Shown here: positions 19,214 through 28,674 of the stretch, in pieces
Numbering within the stretch: the first letter of the stretch is position 1
Layout of the letters: each line of letters begins with the position of its first letter
Assembly (NCBI GenBank): GCA_030848705.1
Contig: CM061237.1
Location: 78,921,910-78,985,909, forward strand
Source of the DNA: Heracleum sosnowskyi
Taxonomy: Eukaryota; Streptophyta; Magnoliopsida; Apiales; Apiaceae
Length of the DNA stretch: 64,000 nt
Reading direction: 5' to 3'
Notes under the pieces: model-generated
The model's input: only the letters and a program-made list of their open reading frames with translations
Database searches by the model: none
What the model was told of the DNA's origin: nothing
Position numbers and translations under genes: made by a program

Positions 19214-22200
19214 AGACAAAAGGAATCTTTGGTACTTGGATAGTGGTTGTTCAAGACACATGACTGGTGATTCTACCCTGCTCACAGAGTTTCAGGAAAG
19301 AGTTGGCCCTTGTATTGCTTTTGGAGATGACAGCAAAGGCTACACAAAGGGATATGGCTTGATTTCAAAAGAGAATGTCATCATAGATGAGGTTGCATTG
19401 GTGGATGGTCTTAAGCACAATTTGCTTAGTATCAGTCAACTCTGTGACAAAGGATTTTTAGTTACTTTTTCAAAAGAAGCCTGTGTTGTTTCTAAAGGAG
19501 GAAACAATAATGTGGTAATGACTGGATTCAGAAGAGGGAATGTGTACATTGCTGACTTTAGTAGCACAAGTTCAGACACCATCACTTGTCTTTTCAGCAA
19601 AGCAAGCAAGGATGAAAGTTGGCTATGGCACAAGAAATTATCTCATCTGAATTTCAAGGTCATGAATGATTTGGTGAGGAAAGATCTTGCTAGAGGAATT
19701 CCACAGGTGGAGTTTTCCAAGGATGGTTTGTGTGATGCCTGTCAAAAAGGGAAACAAAAGAAGGCATCATTCAAAAGCAAGACAGAGTCATCAATTGTTC
19801 ATCAGCTTGAGTTACTTCATATGGATTTGTTTGGCCCTGTAAATGTCATGTCTATTTCAAAGAAGAAATACTGTCTTGTGATTGTTGATGATTTTTCTAG
19901 ATTTACATGGACCTTCTTTTTGCACTCTAAAGATGAGGCAAGTGAAATCATTATCAATCACATCAAGATGGTAAGCAATCATCCTGATTTCAAAGTAAGA
20001 AGGATTAGGAGTGACAATGGGACAGAATTCAAGAATTCAAGCATGAAGGTGTTCTGTGAAGAAAATGGTATTTTGCATGAGTTTTCAGCAGCAAGAACAC
20101 CACAGCAAAATGGTGTAGTTGAAAGGAAAAACAGAACACTTATTGAAGCTGCAAGGACAATGCTAGATGAATCAAAGTTACCAACTTATTTTTGGGCTGA
20201 GGCAGTTAACACAGCTTGCTTCACTCAGAATATTTCTTTGATTAATCAGGCCAAAGGAATGACCCCTTATCAGTTACTCAAAAGAAAGAAGCCACTATTA
20301 GATTTTCTTCATGTCTTTGGATGCAAGTGCTTTGTTCTGAGAAATCAAGCTGAGCATTTGGGGAAATTTGAAGCAAAGGCAGATGAAGCAATATTTGTGG
20401 GATATGCAGCAGGGAAAGCTTACAGAGTCTTTAATCTCAGAATCAACATTGTTATGGAATCTGTACATGTTGTTTTTGATGATCTCAAAATACAAGGTCT
20501 CTGTGATGAAGGTTTCCATGAAAGTCTCTCTTTTGAGAATGAGGAAGGAGAACAAGTGAATCATGATAAGGCTACTGAGAAACAGCCTAAAGTTGTTGTA
20601 TCTAGCACAGATGAAAGCAGCAGTGAAGATGAAGTTGCTGCATTAAGATTGAAAAGAATAGCTGCTAGTAGACCAAATGATCATTTCGTTGACAGTCAAA
20701 ATGAGCGTTTCGTTGACAACCAAAATGGTCATACCGTTGACAGTCATAGAAATGGTTCTAGAAGTGATCATTTAGGGACAACAAACTCAGGGGGAGTTTC
20801 TCAAGGACAAATGTCCAATCAAGGCAATCATGATCATGAAGCTACCTCGTCTAGAGCAAATCTACCTCCCTCAAGAAAATGGACTAAAGATCATCCCTTT
20901 GAACTCATTATAGGTGATGTTTCTTCAAAAGTCCAAACTAGAAGAGCAACTCAAGAAGAATGTCTATATAGCAGCTTTCTGTCTCAAGATGAGCCAAAGA
21001 AAGTTGAGGATGCACTTCTAGATCCAGATTGGGTTTTGGCTATGCAAGAAGAGCTAAACCAATTTGAAAGGAACAATGTATGGAAGCTGGTGCCCAAGCC
21101 TAAGGACAGGAGTGTCATAGGCACAAAATGGGTGTTCAGAAACAAGATGGATGAAAATGGCATAGTCACAAGGAATAAAGCTAGATTGGTTGCAAAAGGC
21201 TATTCACAGGAAGAAGGAATCGATTATGATGAAACCTTTGCTCCTGTTGCAAGACTAGAAGCAATAAGGATTTTCCTAGCCTATGCAGCTCATGCCAATT
21301 TCAAGGTCTATCAAATGGATGTTAAGAGTGCTTTTCTAAATGGGGAACTGGAAGAGGAGGTGTATGTGAGTCAACCTCCTGGTTTTGAAGATGATGATTT
21401 TCCAGAGTATGTGTACTTTCTCCTCAAAGCACTCTATGGTTTGAAACAAGCACCTAGAGCCTGGTATGACACACTTTCACAGTTCCTTCTTGAGAATCAC
21501 TTCACTAGAGGTACTGTAGATAATACCCTTTTTCATAGGATTGTGAATGGCTCTACAATACTTGTTCAAATTTATGTAGATGACATAATTTTTGGGTCTA
21601 CAGATGAAAAACTTTGTCAAAAGTTTGCCAAGCTTATGCAAAGTAAGTATGAAATGAGCATGATGGGAGAATTAACTTACTTTCTTGGTCTTCAAGTAAA
21701 GCAAGTTAATGAAGGCATTTTCATTAGTCAAACAAAATATATTTTTGATTTATTGAAGAAGTTTAACTTAATGGAATGCTCTCCTGCCAAAACACCCATG
21801 CCTACTGCCACCAAACTTGAATTGAATACTAAGGAAAAATCTGTGGACATTTCAAGTTACAGAGGCATGGTTGGCTCACTTTTATATTTAACAGCTAGTA
21901 GACCTGATATTATGTTTGCTACATGTTTATGTGCTAGATTTCAGGCTGATCCTAGGGAATCCCATTTAGTTGCTATTAAAAGGATTTTCAGATATCTCAA
22001 AGGAACATCAAACCTTGGCATTTGGTATCCTAGAGAATCTGGTTTTGAACTAATTGGTTATTCAGATGCAGATTATGCAGGATGTAAAATTGACAGGAAA
22101 AGCACAACAGGCACCTGTCAATTCTTAGGAAACAAGCTTGTGTCATGGTTCAGCAAGAAACAAAACTCAGTTTCCACCTCCACAGCTGAGGCTGAGTATA

Positions 22201-22517
22201 TTGCAGCTGGAAGTTGTTGTGCACAGATTTTATGGATGAAAAATCAACTACTTGATTATGGATTAAGAGTTGAGAAAATTCCTATTTTCTGTGACAACAC
22301 TAGTGCCATTGCCATTACTGAGAATCCAGTGCAGCATTCAAGAACCAAGCACATTGACATCAAGTACCATTTCATTAGAGAACATGTTATGAATGGTACT
22401 GTGGAGTTACATTTTGTTCCAAGTGAACAACAACTTGCAGACATCTTTACCAAGCCACTTGATGAATCAACATTCTCAAGATTAGTAAGTGAGCTAGGTA
22501 TGCTAAATTTCTCTTAA
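19212..22517 (+). CDS. pol: E3 pol: protease, integrase, reverse transcriptase, RNase H
   Basis: Intact, about 1,100 codons, in the -1 frame relative to gag. The frame overlaps the end of gag (open from TTG 19170), but the first ATG is already inside the protease motif (HMTGD), so the true N-terminus is uncertain; I start it after the acceptor-like CAG. Protease WYLDSGCSRHMTGD (about 19230); GAG-pre-integrase HKKLSHLNFKVMN (about 19630); integrase with CDACQKGKQ, HMDLFGPVNV, IRSDNGTEF and NGVVERKNRTL (about 19735-20150). A variable Ser/Asp/Asn-rich linker (about 20540-20900) includes FVD repeats encoded by the E3 motif. RT carries QIYVDDIIFGST (about 21570), and RNase H carries YSDADYAGCK and STAEAEYIAAGSCCAQ (about 22060-22230). 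Integrase before RT is the copia order. Confidence 0.95.
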   Translation, partial: GDKRNLWYLDSGCSRHMTGDSTLLTEFQERVGPCIAFGDDSKGYTKGYGLISKENVIIDEVALVDGLKHNLLSISQLCDKGFLVTFSKEACVVSKGGNNNVVMTGFRRGNVYIADFSSTSSDTITCLFSKASKDESWLWHKKLSHLNFKVMNDLVRKDLARGIPQVEFSKDGLCDACQKGKQKKASFKSKTESSIVHQLELLHMDLFGPVNVMSISKKKYCLVIVDDFSRFTWTFFLHSKDEASEIIINHIKMVSNHPDFKVRRIRSDNGTEFKNSSMKVFCEENGILHEFSAARTPQQNGVVERKNRTLIEAARTMLDESKLPTYFWAEAVNTACFTQNISLINQAKGMTPYQLLKRKKPLLDFLHVFGCKCFVLRNQAEHLGKFEAKADEAIFVGYAAGKAYRVFNLRINIVMESVHVVFDDLKIQGLCDEGFHESLSFENEEGEQVNHDKATEKQPKVVVSSTDESSSEDEVAALRLKRIAASRPNDHFVDSQNERFVDNQNGHTVDSHRNGSRSDHLGTTNSGGVSQGQMSNQGNHDHEATSSRANLPPSRKWTKDHPFELIIGDVSSKVQTRRATQEECLYSSFLSQDEPKKVEDALLDPDWVLAMQEELNQFERNNVWKLVPKPKDRSVIGTKWVFRNKMDENGIVTRNKARLVAKGYSQEEGIDYDETFAPVARLEAIRIFLAYAAHANFKVYQMDVKSAFLNGELEEEVYVSQPPGFEDDDFPEYVYFLLKALYGLKQAPRAWYDTLSQFLLENHFTRGTVDNTLFHRIVNGSTILVQIYVDDIIFGSTDEKLCQKFAKLMQSKYEMSMMGELTYFLGLQVKQVNEGIFISQTKYIFDLLKKFNLMECSPAKTPMPTATKLELNTKEKSVDISSYRGMVGSLLYLTASRPDIMFATCLCARFQADPRESHLVAIKRIFRYLKGTSNLGIWYPRESGFELIGYSDADYAGCKIDRKSTTGTCQFLGNKLVSWFSKKQNSVSTSTAEAEYIAAGSCCAQILWMKNQLLDYGLRVEKIPIFCDNTSAIAITENPVQHSRTKHIDIKYHFIREHVMNGTVELHFVPSEQQLADIFTKPLDESTFSRLVSELGMLNFS

Positions 22518-23057
22518 TTATTTTTGAGATATTTGCAAGTCATAATGCAGCCAGAAATTTGCTATGTTTTTTTGTGAATAAATTTTCTCAGGAAAAGGTA
22601 AAATTTTGTCTAAGTCAAAATTACTATGCCAACGGAATGCACCATTTCGTTGACAGTCTTAGCAGTTTTCTGGGTGTTTCGTTGATAGCTCTTTTATATC
22701 AACGAAACGCAGCTTTATCAACGAAATAAGACGGGACTTTAACCGCCCAATCCTGATTCGTTGATTTAGCGCTTTTTATCTGAACCGTTGAAATGTGACA
22801 CGTCTTTTACCACGATCTATGCATACACCCCTGTAAGTATAAATCATGGTAATACTTTAAGAGTAACGGTTATATTTTTAAGCCAATCCAGTAATTTACA
22901 TTTATTATTGGATTCATTTTCTGAGAATTTTTGGGGGAGTATTTAAGAAATTTTAGTTTTATTATTTCTTTTTACCTGTTCTCAAAAATTTCAAAGGCTT
23001 TTTCTCTCTTCTTCTCTCTATCAATCAATTCAGTTCGAAGCTTTCCTTTAATCAACA
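22518..23057 (+). promoter_or_regulatory. E3 pol-aORF spacer: motif cluster, purine tract, possible internal promoter
   Basis: No ORF. About 22629-22770 holds seven copies or variants of TCAACGAAA in both orientations. This is followed by tgacacgtc, AT-rich TATA-like stretches (gtataaatc near 22837; ggttatatttt near 22867), and a PPT-like ttgggggag at 22931-22939. A CT-rich leader (ttttctctcttcttctctct, about 22999-23018) runs up to the aORF ATG. The layout resembles an LTR promoter without an LTR; activity is inferred. Confidence 0.5.
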
Positions 23058-26000
23058 ATGGCACCCATAGTCAAGCTAATGTCTGCTGGAGGGTTCATCT
23101 ATGAGAAGAACAACTCCATCCCTTTTGTTGTCAAGGAAAACCCGAACAGTCTGTTCTTCAAAATGATGGATTTCATGAAGAATTGCAAGTTGAGCTATGC
23201 AATGTTTCACTCTACACCACTCTACAATGAGATAATCGAGGAGATTTGGACCTCATGTGAGTATAGTGGAACAAACTGCACACTACAATTCACTCTTCAA
23301 GGTAATGAGTACATAGTTAATTCTGATGTTTTGCAAGCATGTTTACATATTCCTGATAATAACTGTGATGCTTTGCCTACTAACACTGAAATAACTACCA
23401 TGTTAAATTCTATAAACTACTCTTTGCCTACTGATAATCTGGGTAGAATAATTAGGAGAGGTTTGGTTAGAGAATACAGTTATTTAGCTGATGCATTCAT
23501 TAAGGTCTTTTCTGGAAAGATTAGTAATTTTGATGCATTAACTAACTCTATGTTAATTCTCCTAACCATGCTTCTAAATGATAGATATCACAACTTTAGC
23601 ACCCAACTTATGTATGAAATTGGTGCTAAGTTGGGTGACAAAGCGAATAGGAAGAAAAATATCTATTATGCTAGGTTTCTGATGATGTTGGCTAACCATG
23701 TTAGTCCAGCACCATTAGTTATCTCTAACCCTAATGCCAGGTTCGAGTGCTTTGTGCAAGAAAAGAGAGTATTGACAGACATACTCAGGCTGAACCACAA
23801 TGGTGATGTTCCAGTGGTGTATCTGCCAATCATTGAGGTAACTACTACTATCCCTGTTAGTGTAGCTAACTCCTCTACTGTTTTACCTTCCAATGTTGCT
23901 ATGGAGTCTGTAGCTGTGACCCAACAGGCTCCTACCCTAGCAACAAAACCTAAATCAAAGAAATCCTCCAAGCCAACCTCAGGTGCTTCTCAAAAGGCAC
24001 CTGTTGTAAAAACTACCACACAACCTAAGGGGAGTGAGTCTGGAGTTGTAAGAGGTGAGGGAAGGGGTGAACATCAAAGAAACCCCAAGGATAAGGAAGG
24101 ACAGGTTAGTGTGTACCAGCCAAGCCCCATTGTGTCTTCCCAACAAGGCACAATGAGTAAAATGGATTTAAACACAAGTCTAATTGCATCCTCCCAAAAG
24201 GATGTGATTATTGAAACAAGCTCTCCACCAAGAGCACAGTCCAAGAGGGTAAGGGACACTTCAAGCCCAAAGTCTACATTTTCCCAATACCAAAGGAGAG
24301 TGAAGCAAAAGTCCAAGGGTACACAGGGTGCACACACACTGGAAGCAACACTTCCAGTTTCTCAAATTCAGTTTGATGTAACCCCTATCATTTCTCTGGG
24401 GTTACAGTCCCATTCTCTAAACATCAATCTTGAATTATCTCCATCCAATTCACCAACTCAATCTTTAGATGTGGACATGATCCATACATCTATTCCTGAT
24501 TCTCCAACTCTAATCTTGGAGAAGCCCCACTCTGAAGCTGGTGGCCATCACTTGTTAAGTGATTTGTTGGGCCATCAACCAATTTTTCCTGAAGTTGCAA
24601 GGGGATCTGTGGGCCATTCTTTAAAATCAATCACCACAGACTCTACTGTAATTTCTCATTCTCAAAGTGCTTTCTTGACTTCATCAACGAAACAGTCTAT
24701 TTCGTTGACAAGTGTTTCTCCATCAACGGTATCCATACCGTTGACAGTTCAAACTACCATTCCGTTGATAGTTCACTCTGCACCTTTAATTGAAAATCAA
24801 GTTGTTCCCACAACTAGTGCAGATGATCTAGTGGTAGTTGAGACACTTCTAGGACTGAGAGGGAGTGAAACTGAGAGGCTGGCTTGCAGCCAGGCAAAAG
24901 GAGAGAATGTGAGTGAGAGGCTGGCTATTTCTTCCAGCCAGGCAAAAGGAGAGATTGAGAGGTCCACCTTAGAAGGTGAAGGTGAGGGTGTGAGAGGTGT
25001 GAGCCATGGGGAGCCCATGATGCAAGAACAGAGTGGAGAGAGAGAAGGGACTACAGGAGAAATAAGGATGGAAGCAGCCATTGCAAGTGAGTTAATGGAG
25101 GTCAGTGAGGGAGAAAGGGAACTTACTTTCCAAGAGCATTATCAACAAACTCTGGATAGTATTTCCCTGGATCCTGAGACCTTTACTCATCCTGTGCCAG
25201 CCTATCAAATTATGGCTCAGCAGGGCAATGTGGAGGCAGAAAGGTCACTAAATCTAATTCATACAACTGCATCAATGCAAAGAGCAAAGGATGCCCTGAC
25301 CAATCTACCTTCAGGAGCTGCAGCAAGTGGAGAATTTGAGTTTTCTGATGCTGAGGACAGCTATGGTGATAATCTACAGGTGGCCACCACTTCACAGACT
25401 GGGACTTCTGTGGTGCCTCCTACACCAGGCTGGCTTTCTCAAGGTATGCATGGTAGAGCCACTCTAGATGCTGCTATCTCCAGGCAGTACAATGAAGCCT
25501 ACTTAGCTCATGAGTCTGCAAATGCAAGAGACAAGAAATTCTACAAGGCCATCATGGATTCTCTGGAAATTCAAAGGCTACAAATGATGCAGACAAGGAT
25601 TGAGGCTACAGAAATCAAGGACTCTATTAGCAATTTCAGGGATGCTAACTCCAGGATGATGGATGAAAAGCTCCCTCTTCTCACTATGTCCAAAATGAAC
25701 AGGTTTTTCTCTAAGGAACCTGAAGTGGCTACCTCCTTGAAGACTCTCTCTTCTAGAGTGGACAAGGTGGAAGCTACTTTATCTCAAATGCAAAAGGAAC
25801 AGGAGAAGCAGACTCAACTTTTGGCCCAGCTAGTGGCAGCTCAAGGACTCCCAGTTGTCTCTCTTGATGATAACAAAAAGGGGGAGAAATCTCAGGAGCT
25901 AACCATTCAAATCACAAAGGTGCTGGTCCCAACCATCACATTGCCACAGGAGCCACTAGCAATGGGGGAGTTTGGAAAGAAGAATAAGGATGGCATTGAC

Positions 26001-27491
26001 TTGATCCAGGAAGCTTCTATGAGGATACAACTTGCAGCACAGATCAAAGATCATTGGTCCAACATAGAAGCAAGGTTCAAGAAAATTACTGAATCTTCAA
26101 AGACAGATCAGCCATCAACAAATGCAATGGTGACTGCACAAGTGGAGCCACAGTTCAAGAGCTCTTATGCTATAGAGCCCCTTCTACATGGAGTCATTCA
26201 AGGACCAAGAAAGGAGAAAGGACAAACTTCATGCATTAGGGATGTGGAAGAAGCTACATTACAAAGAAGCTTATCTCCCAAGTCTCCTGCTAAACCAAAA
26301 GGCAAAAACATAGCAAGGACTTTCTATCCTGCACCTTATCCAGATGAGCACAAACTACTTGGACTTCTCATCACAAAAAGCAAGGAAAGTAATAATCATG
26401 AGATAAGGAAGCAAAGGGCAATTGTCTACAGGAATGGACAACAAATCTGTGTTTGGGCTGGTCATCCAAACTTTGCTGAAGCCAAGGCTGAGGAATCAGA
26501 AAGAGCAGCTATGCAAGCTCTTGCAGTAGCTCAAGCTCTAGATGAAGAAGAAAGACAGCAAGAAGAAAAAGCCCAAAAGGAAAGGAGTGAAAAGAAGAGT
26601 ACAAGGCAACCAAAGGCAAGGGCTAGAAGAAACATAACCTTTGAAAATGATGACTCTCAGAGTATTGCATCAGACTCTTCTGTACCTCCAACAATTCCTG
26701 ATCCATCTTTAAAGTTAGCCTGTGATCCCAAACATCTTGTTAATTATCATGATCAGCCAATTGAGCCAAAGGAAGAGCCAATTGAGTTTGATGAGGCTAA
26801 CTTTCCTAAATTCCTTTTTGAGATGGATCCAAAGAAGAAATTGAAGCAAAGGGCTGTCAAGACAAAGCCAGTATTTGTGAGAAAGCCACAACCTCAAAAA
26901 CCCCCTTCAAATCCAGAGGACTGCATGTACATTGCTGACATCAGGGAAGAATCCAGCTTGCATCTTGAGTTAGACAACCTGGTGGAAGTAAGGGGCATTG
27001 CAGCTTCTCAGAAGCTACCTGAAAGATTGGTTTTCACATACAAGGGTGGTAGAGAACAAATTTGGCCTCTCTACAGAATTCTAGGAGAAGACTACCAAAC
27101 ACTACTCACAGTGTTTAGATGCTTGAAGAAAGACTTTGGCTTCACCAAAACAGCCAAGTCTGAGGTGGTCTCCAGAATATGTCAAATAAAGGCTAGCTGG
27201 AACAAGCCTGAGGCTCTTCCCAGGATGCTAAGAGTGCCCTCAACAGGAAAGAAGATCCATCTTCAACCTTTCTGGATGATGGAATTCAAGGACAAGGACA
27301 ACTGCAGAAGGTTCTTCAGGATGGAAGACCAGCTGGACAAGGCATCTAATCAAACCCTAAGGTTTATGCAATCCATGCTTGGTGATCAAGATGAAGAAGA
27401 GAAGATCTTTTACAGAAGGCTACAGGTCCAGATTGAGGAGAACAACTCTAGGAGAGGGAAGAAGACTATGCCCCAAAGAAGACAAAGATGA
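23058..27491 (+). CDS. E3 aORF, long accessory protein after pol, function unknown
   Basis: An intact frame of 1,477 codons from ATG 23058 (MAPIVKLMSAGG). A folded-looking N-terminal domain of about 240 residues (REYSYLADAFIKVFSGK, then YYARFLMMLANHV) aligns with the same region of the E2, E4 and E5 aORFs. Next comes a long Ser/Thr/Pro/Gln-rich linker (about 270-720) containing five E3 motif copies at 24683-24770. A coiled coil spans about 830-930 and ends before DDNKKGEK, encoded by a purine-tract sequence (25880-25886). A Lys/Glu-rich charged stretch follows (about 1145-1190), and the C-terminal domain is about 1300-1450 (KGGREQIWPLYRILGED). I see no signal peptide or membrane segment, so an envelope role is not supported. 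It may correspond to what databases call putative plant transposon protein; not checked. Confidence 0.85.
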   Translation: MAPIVKLMSAGGFIYEKNNSIPFVVKENPNSLFFKMMDFMKNCKLSYAMFHSTPLYNEIIEEIWTSCEYSGTNCTLQFTLQGNEYIVNSDVLQACLHIPDNNCDALPTNTEITTMLNSINYSLPTDNLGRIIRRGLVREYSYLADAFIKVFSGKISNFDALTNSMLILLTMLLNDRYHNFSTQLMYEIGAKLGDKANRKKNIYYARFLMMLANHVSPAPLVISNPNARFECFVQEKRVLTDILRLNHNGDVPVVYLPIIEVTTTIPVSVANSSTVLPSNVAMESVAVTQQAPTLATKPKSKKSSKPTSGASQKAPVVKTTTQPKGSESGVVRGEGRGEHQRNPKDKEGQVSVYQPSPIVSSQQGTMSKMDLNTSLIASSQKDVIIETSSPPRAQSKRVRDTSSPKSTFSQYQRRVKQKSKGTQGAHTLEATLPVSQIQFDVTPIISLGLQSHSLNINLELSPSNSPTQSLDVDMIHTSIPDSPTLILEKPHSEAGGHHLLSDLLGHQPIFPEVARGSVGHSLKSITTDSTVISHSQSAFLTSSTKQSISLTSVSPSTVSIPLTVQTTIPLIVHSAPLIENQVVPTTSADDLVVVETLLGLRGSETERLACSQAKGENVSERLAISSSQAKGEIERSTLEGEGEGVRGVSHGEPMMQEQSGEREGTTGEIRMEAAIASELMEVSEGERELTFQEHYQQTLDSISLDPETFTHPVPAYQIMAQQGNVEAERSLNLIHTTASMQRAKDALTNLPSGAAASGEFEFSDAEDSYGDNLQVATTSQTGTSVVPPTPGWLSQGMHGRATLDAAISRQYNEAYLAHESANARDKKFYKAIMDSLEIQRLQMMQTRIEATEIKDSISNFRDANSRMMDEKLPLLTMSKMNRFFSKEPEVATSLKTLSSRVDKVEATLSQMQKEQEKQTQLLAQLVAAQGLPVVSLDDNKKGEKSQELTIQITKVLVPTITLPQEPLAMGEFGKKNKDGIDLIQEASMRIQLAAQIKDHWSNIEARFKKITESSKTDQPSTNAMVTAQVEPQFKSSYAIEPLLHGVIQGPRKEKGQTSCIRDVEEATLQRSLSPKSPAKPKGKNIARTFYPAPYPDEHKLLGLLITKSKESNNHEIRKQRAIVYRNGQQICVWAGHPNFAEAKAEESERAAMQALAVAQALDEEERQQEEKAQKERSEKKSTRQPKARARRNITFENDDSQSIASDSSVPPTIPDPSLKLACDPKHLVNYHDQPIEPKEEPIEFDEANFPKFLFEMDPKKKLKQRAVKTKPVFVRKPQPQKPPSNPEDCMYIADIREESSLHLELDNLVEVRGIAASQKLPERLVFTYKGGREQIWPLYRILGEDYQTLLTVFRCLKKDFGFTKTAKSEVVSRICQIKASWNKPEALPRMLRVPSTGKKIHLQPFWMMEFKDKDNCRRFFRMEDQLDKASNQTLRFMQSMLGDQDEEEKIFYRRLQVQIEENNSRRGKKTMPQRRQR

Positions 27492-27668
27492 ATTATTTGC
27501 TCAGTCTGGAGGAGCACATTTGGGCATTAGTTTTGTAAGTCTTGCATTATTTCTAAAAACTTTATGAAGCTCAATACAACTTTTACTTTTATCATGTGTA
27601 ATATGCCTGAGTGTTTTTGTTATCATCAAGGCTCTTGATTTATGGCTGTTATTCTATCAGTCATAAAT

Positions 27669-27677
27669 TGGGGGAGA
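27669..27677 (+). other. E3 3' polypurine tract
   Basis: gggggaga precedes the 3' LTR, as required for plus-strand priming. The 177 bp between the aORF stop and this tract hold no ORF of note and serve as 3' untranslated sequence. Confidence 0.9.
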
Positions 27678-27678
27678 T

Positions 27679-28674
27679 TGTTAGGAATATGTTGTTCTTG
27701 ATGATAATTATAAAAACACTTAGTAGATTTTGTATTAAGTTATTTTGTAACTGTCAACGAAATAGCATGCTTTGCAGTGTTTCGTTGACAGGAAGCTCAT
27801 CAACGAAATGAGTGTTGTAGCAATTGCACTGTACATTACTTCATAGTTTGATATGCAGTTTGTTGAGTACTAGATAGGTTTTCTAAGTCATGTTGACTAA
27901 ATGGTTAGATAGGCAAAATAGGTTGGTTAATTGTAAATATTTAGTGCCTTGTAATTTTGCCTAAGTGAAGACATGTCAACGGAATGAAGATTACTCTATC
28001 AACGAAACAAGGAAGCTCATCAACGAAACAAAGAATAAAGCTATCAACGAAACACATCTCTATGCCATCAACGAATCATTATTGCTTTTCTATACAATTG
28101 ACAAAGTGATAGTGACAGGTTCCTGACAGATCAAAAAGGAGATGTGGAAGTGTACTTTGCATTGGAAACCATTAAAATGGACATGGGGAATAAGGAAACA
28201 TCCCAGTTTCCAATTGGGCTCTTGGGAGTGATCATAATAAGCATGAAGACAAAAGCAAGGATCTCCAAGGACCACTGGACAAAGGGATGAAAAGCAAACT
28301 ATTGGCGGTTACTCATTGTACTATTAGTGTAGCCAAAAATAGGGTTGTAAACTTGGGTTTATATAACCAAGTGTAGCAGTTACTTTATTTGTGTGAAGAA
28401 AAACAAAGAGTTTGTATTAGCTATCTTTGAGAGCATTTTTCTTCTCTACAACCTTGTAACTGAGCAGCTGTGTACATTTGTATCACAGATTATTTCCGCA
28501 ATAAAAACACTTCAGTTGGATCATCAAACAATTCAACTGAATTATTTATATCTTGTGTTTTTATTTATTCAGTTCAGTTTAATTTTATAAAGTATTTTCA
28601 AGTTAAAAGAAATATCAAAATTGTATTCAACCCCCCCCCCTTCTACAATTCTGTTAGGTCATTTGGGATTAACA
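27679..28674 (+). repeat. E3 3' LTR
   Basis: Matches 15656-16652 without any substitution I can see; the C-run is 10 instead of 11. It is followed by target duplication copy gccaa at 28675-28679. It contains the same motif cluster and TATA box. Confidence 0.97.

Larger units (their letters stand above)
15656..28674 (+). mobile_element. E3, complete and recent Ty1/copia SIRE-like retrotransposon with aORF
   Basis: A 13,019-bp element flanked by a perfect 5-bp target duplication, gccaa (15651-15655 and 28675-28679), inside E2 pol. The LTRs (997 and 996 bp) appear identical except for 11 versus 10 C in a homopolymer. Primer site, gag, pol, aORF and polypurine tract are all present, and every ORF is uninterrupted. 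On sequence alone it could be autonomous. Protease, integrase, RT and RNase H motifs match the SIRE/Maximus group in my judgement. Confidence 0.96.

Noticed and set aside
23058..27491. Calling the aORF an envelope protein
   Set aside because: No signal peptide, transmembrane segment or fusion-like stretch is visible in any of the four copies; the name would rest only on position after pol.
15656..28674. E3 as an assembly duplication because its LTRs are identical
   Set aside because: Perfect target duplication inside E2 pol, distinct gag/pol/aORF from E2 and a C-run difference between the LTRs fit a genuine recent insertion.
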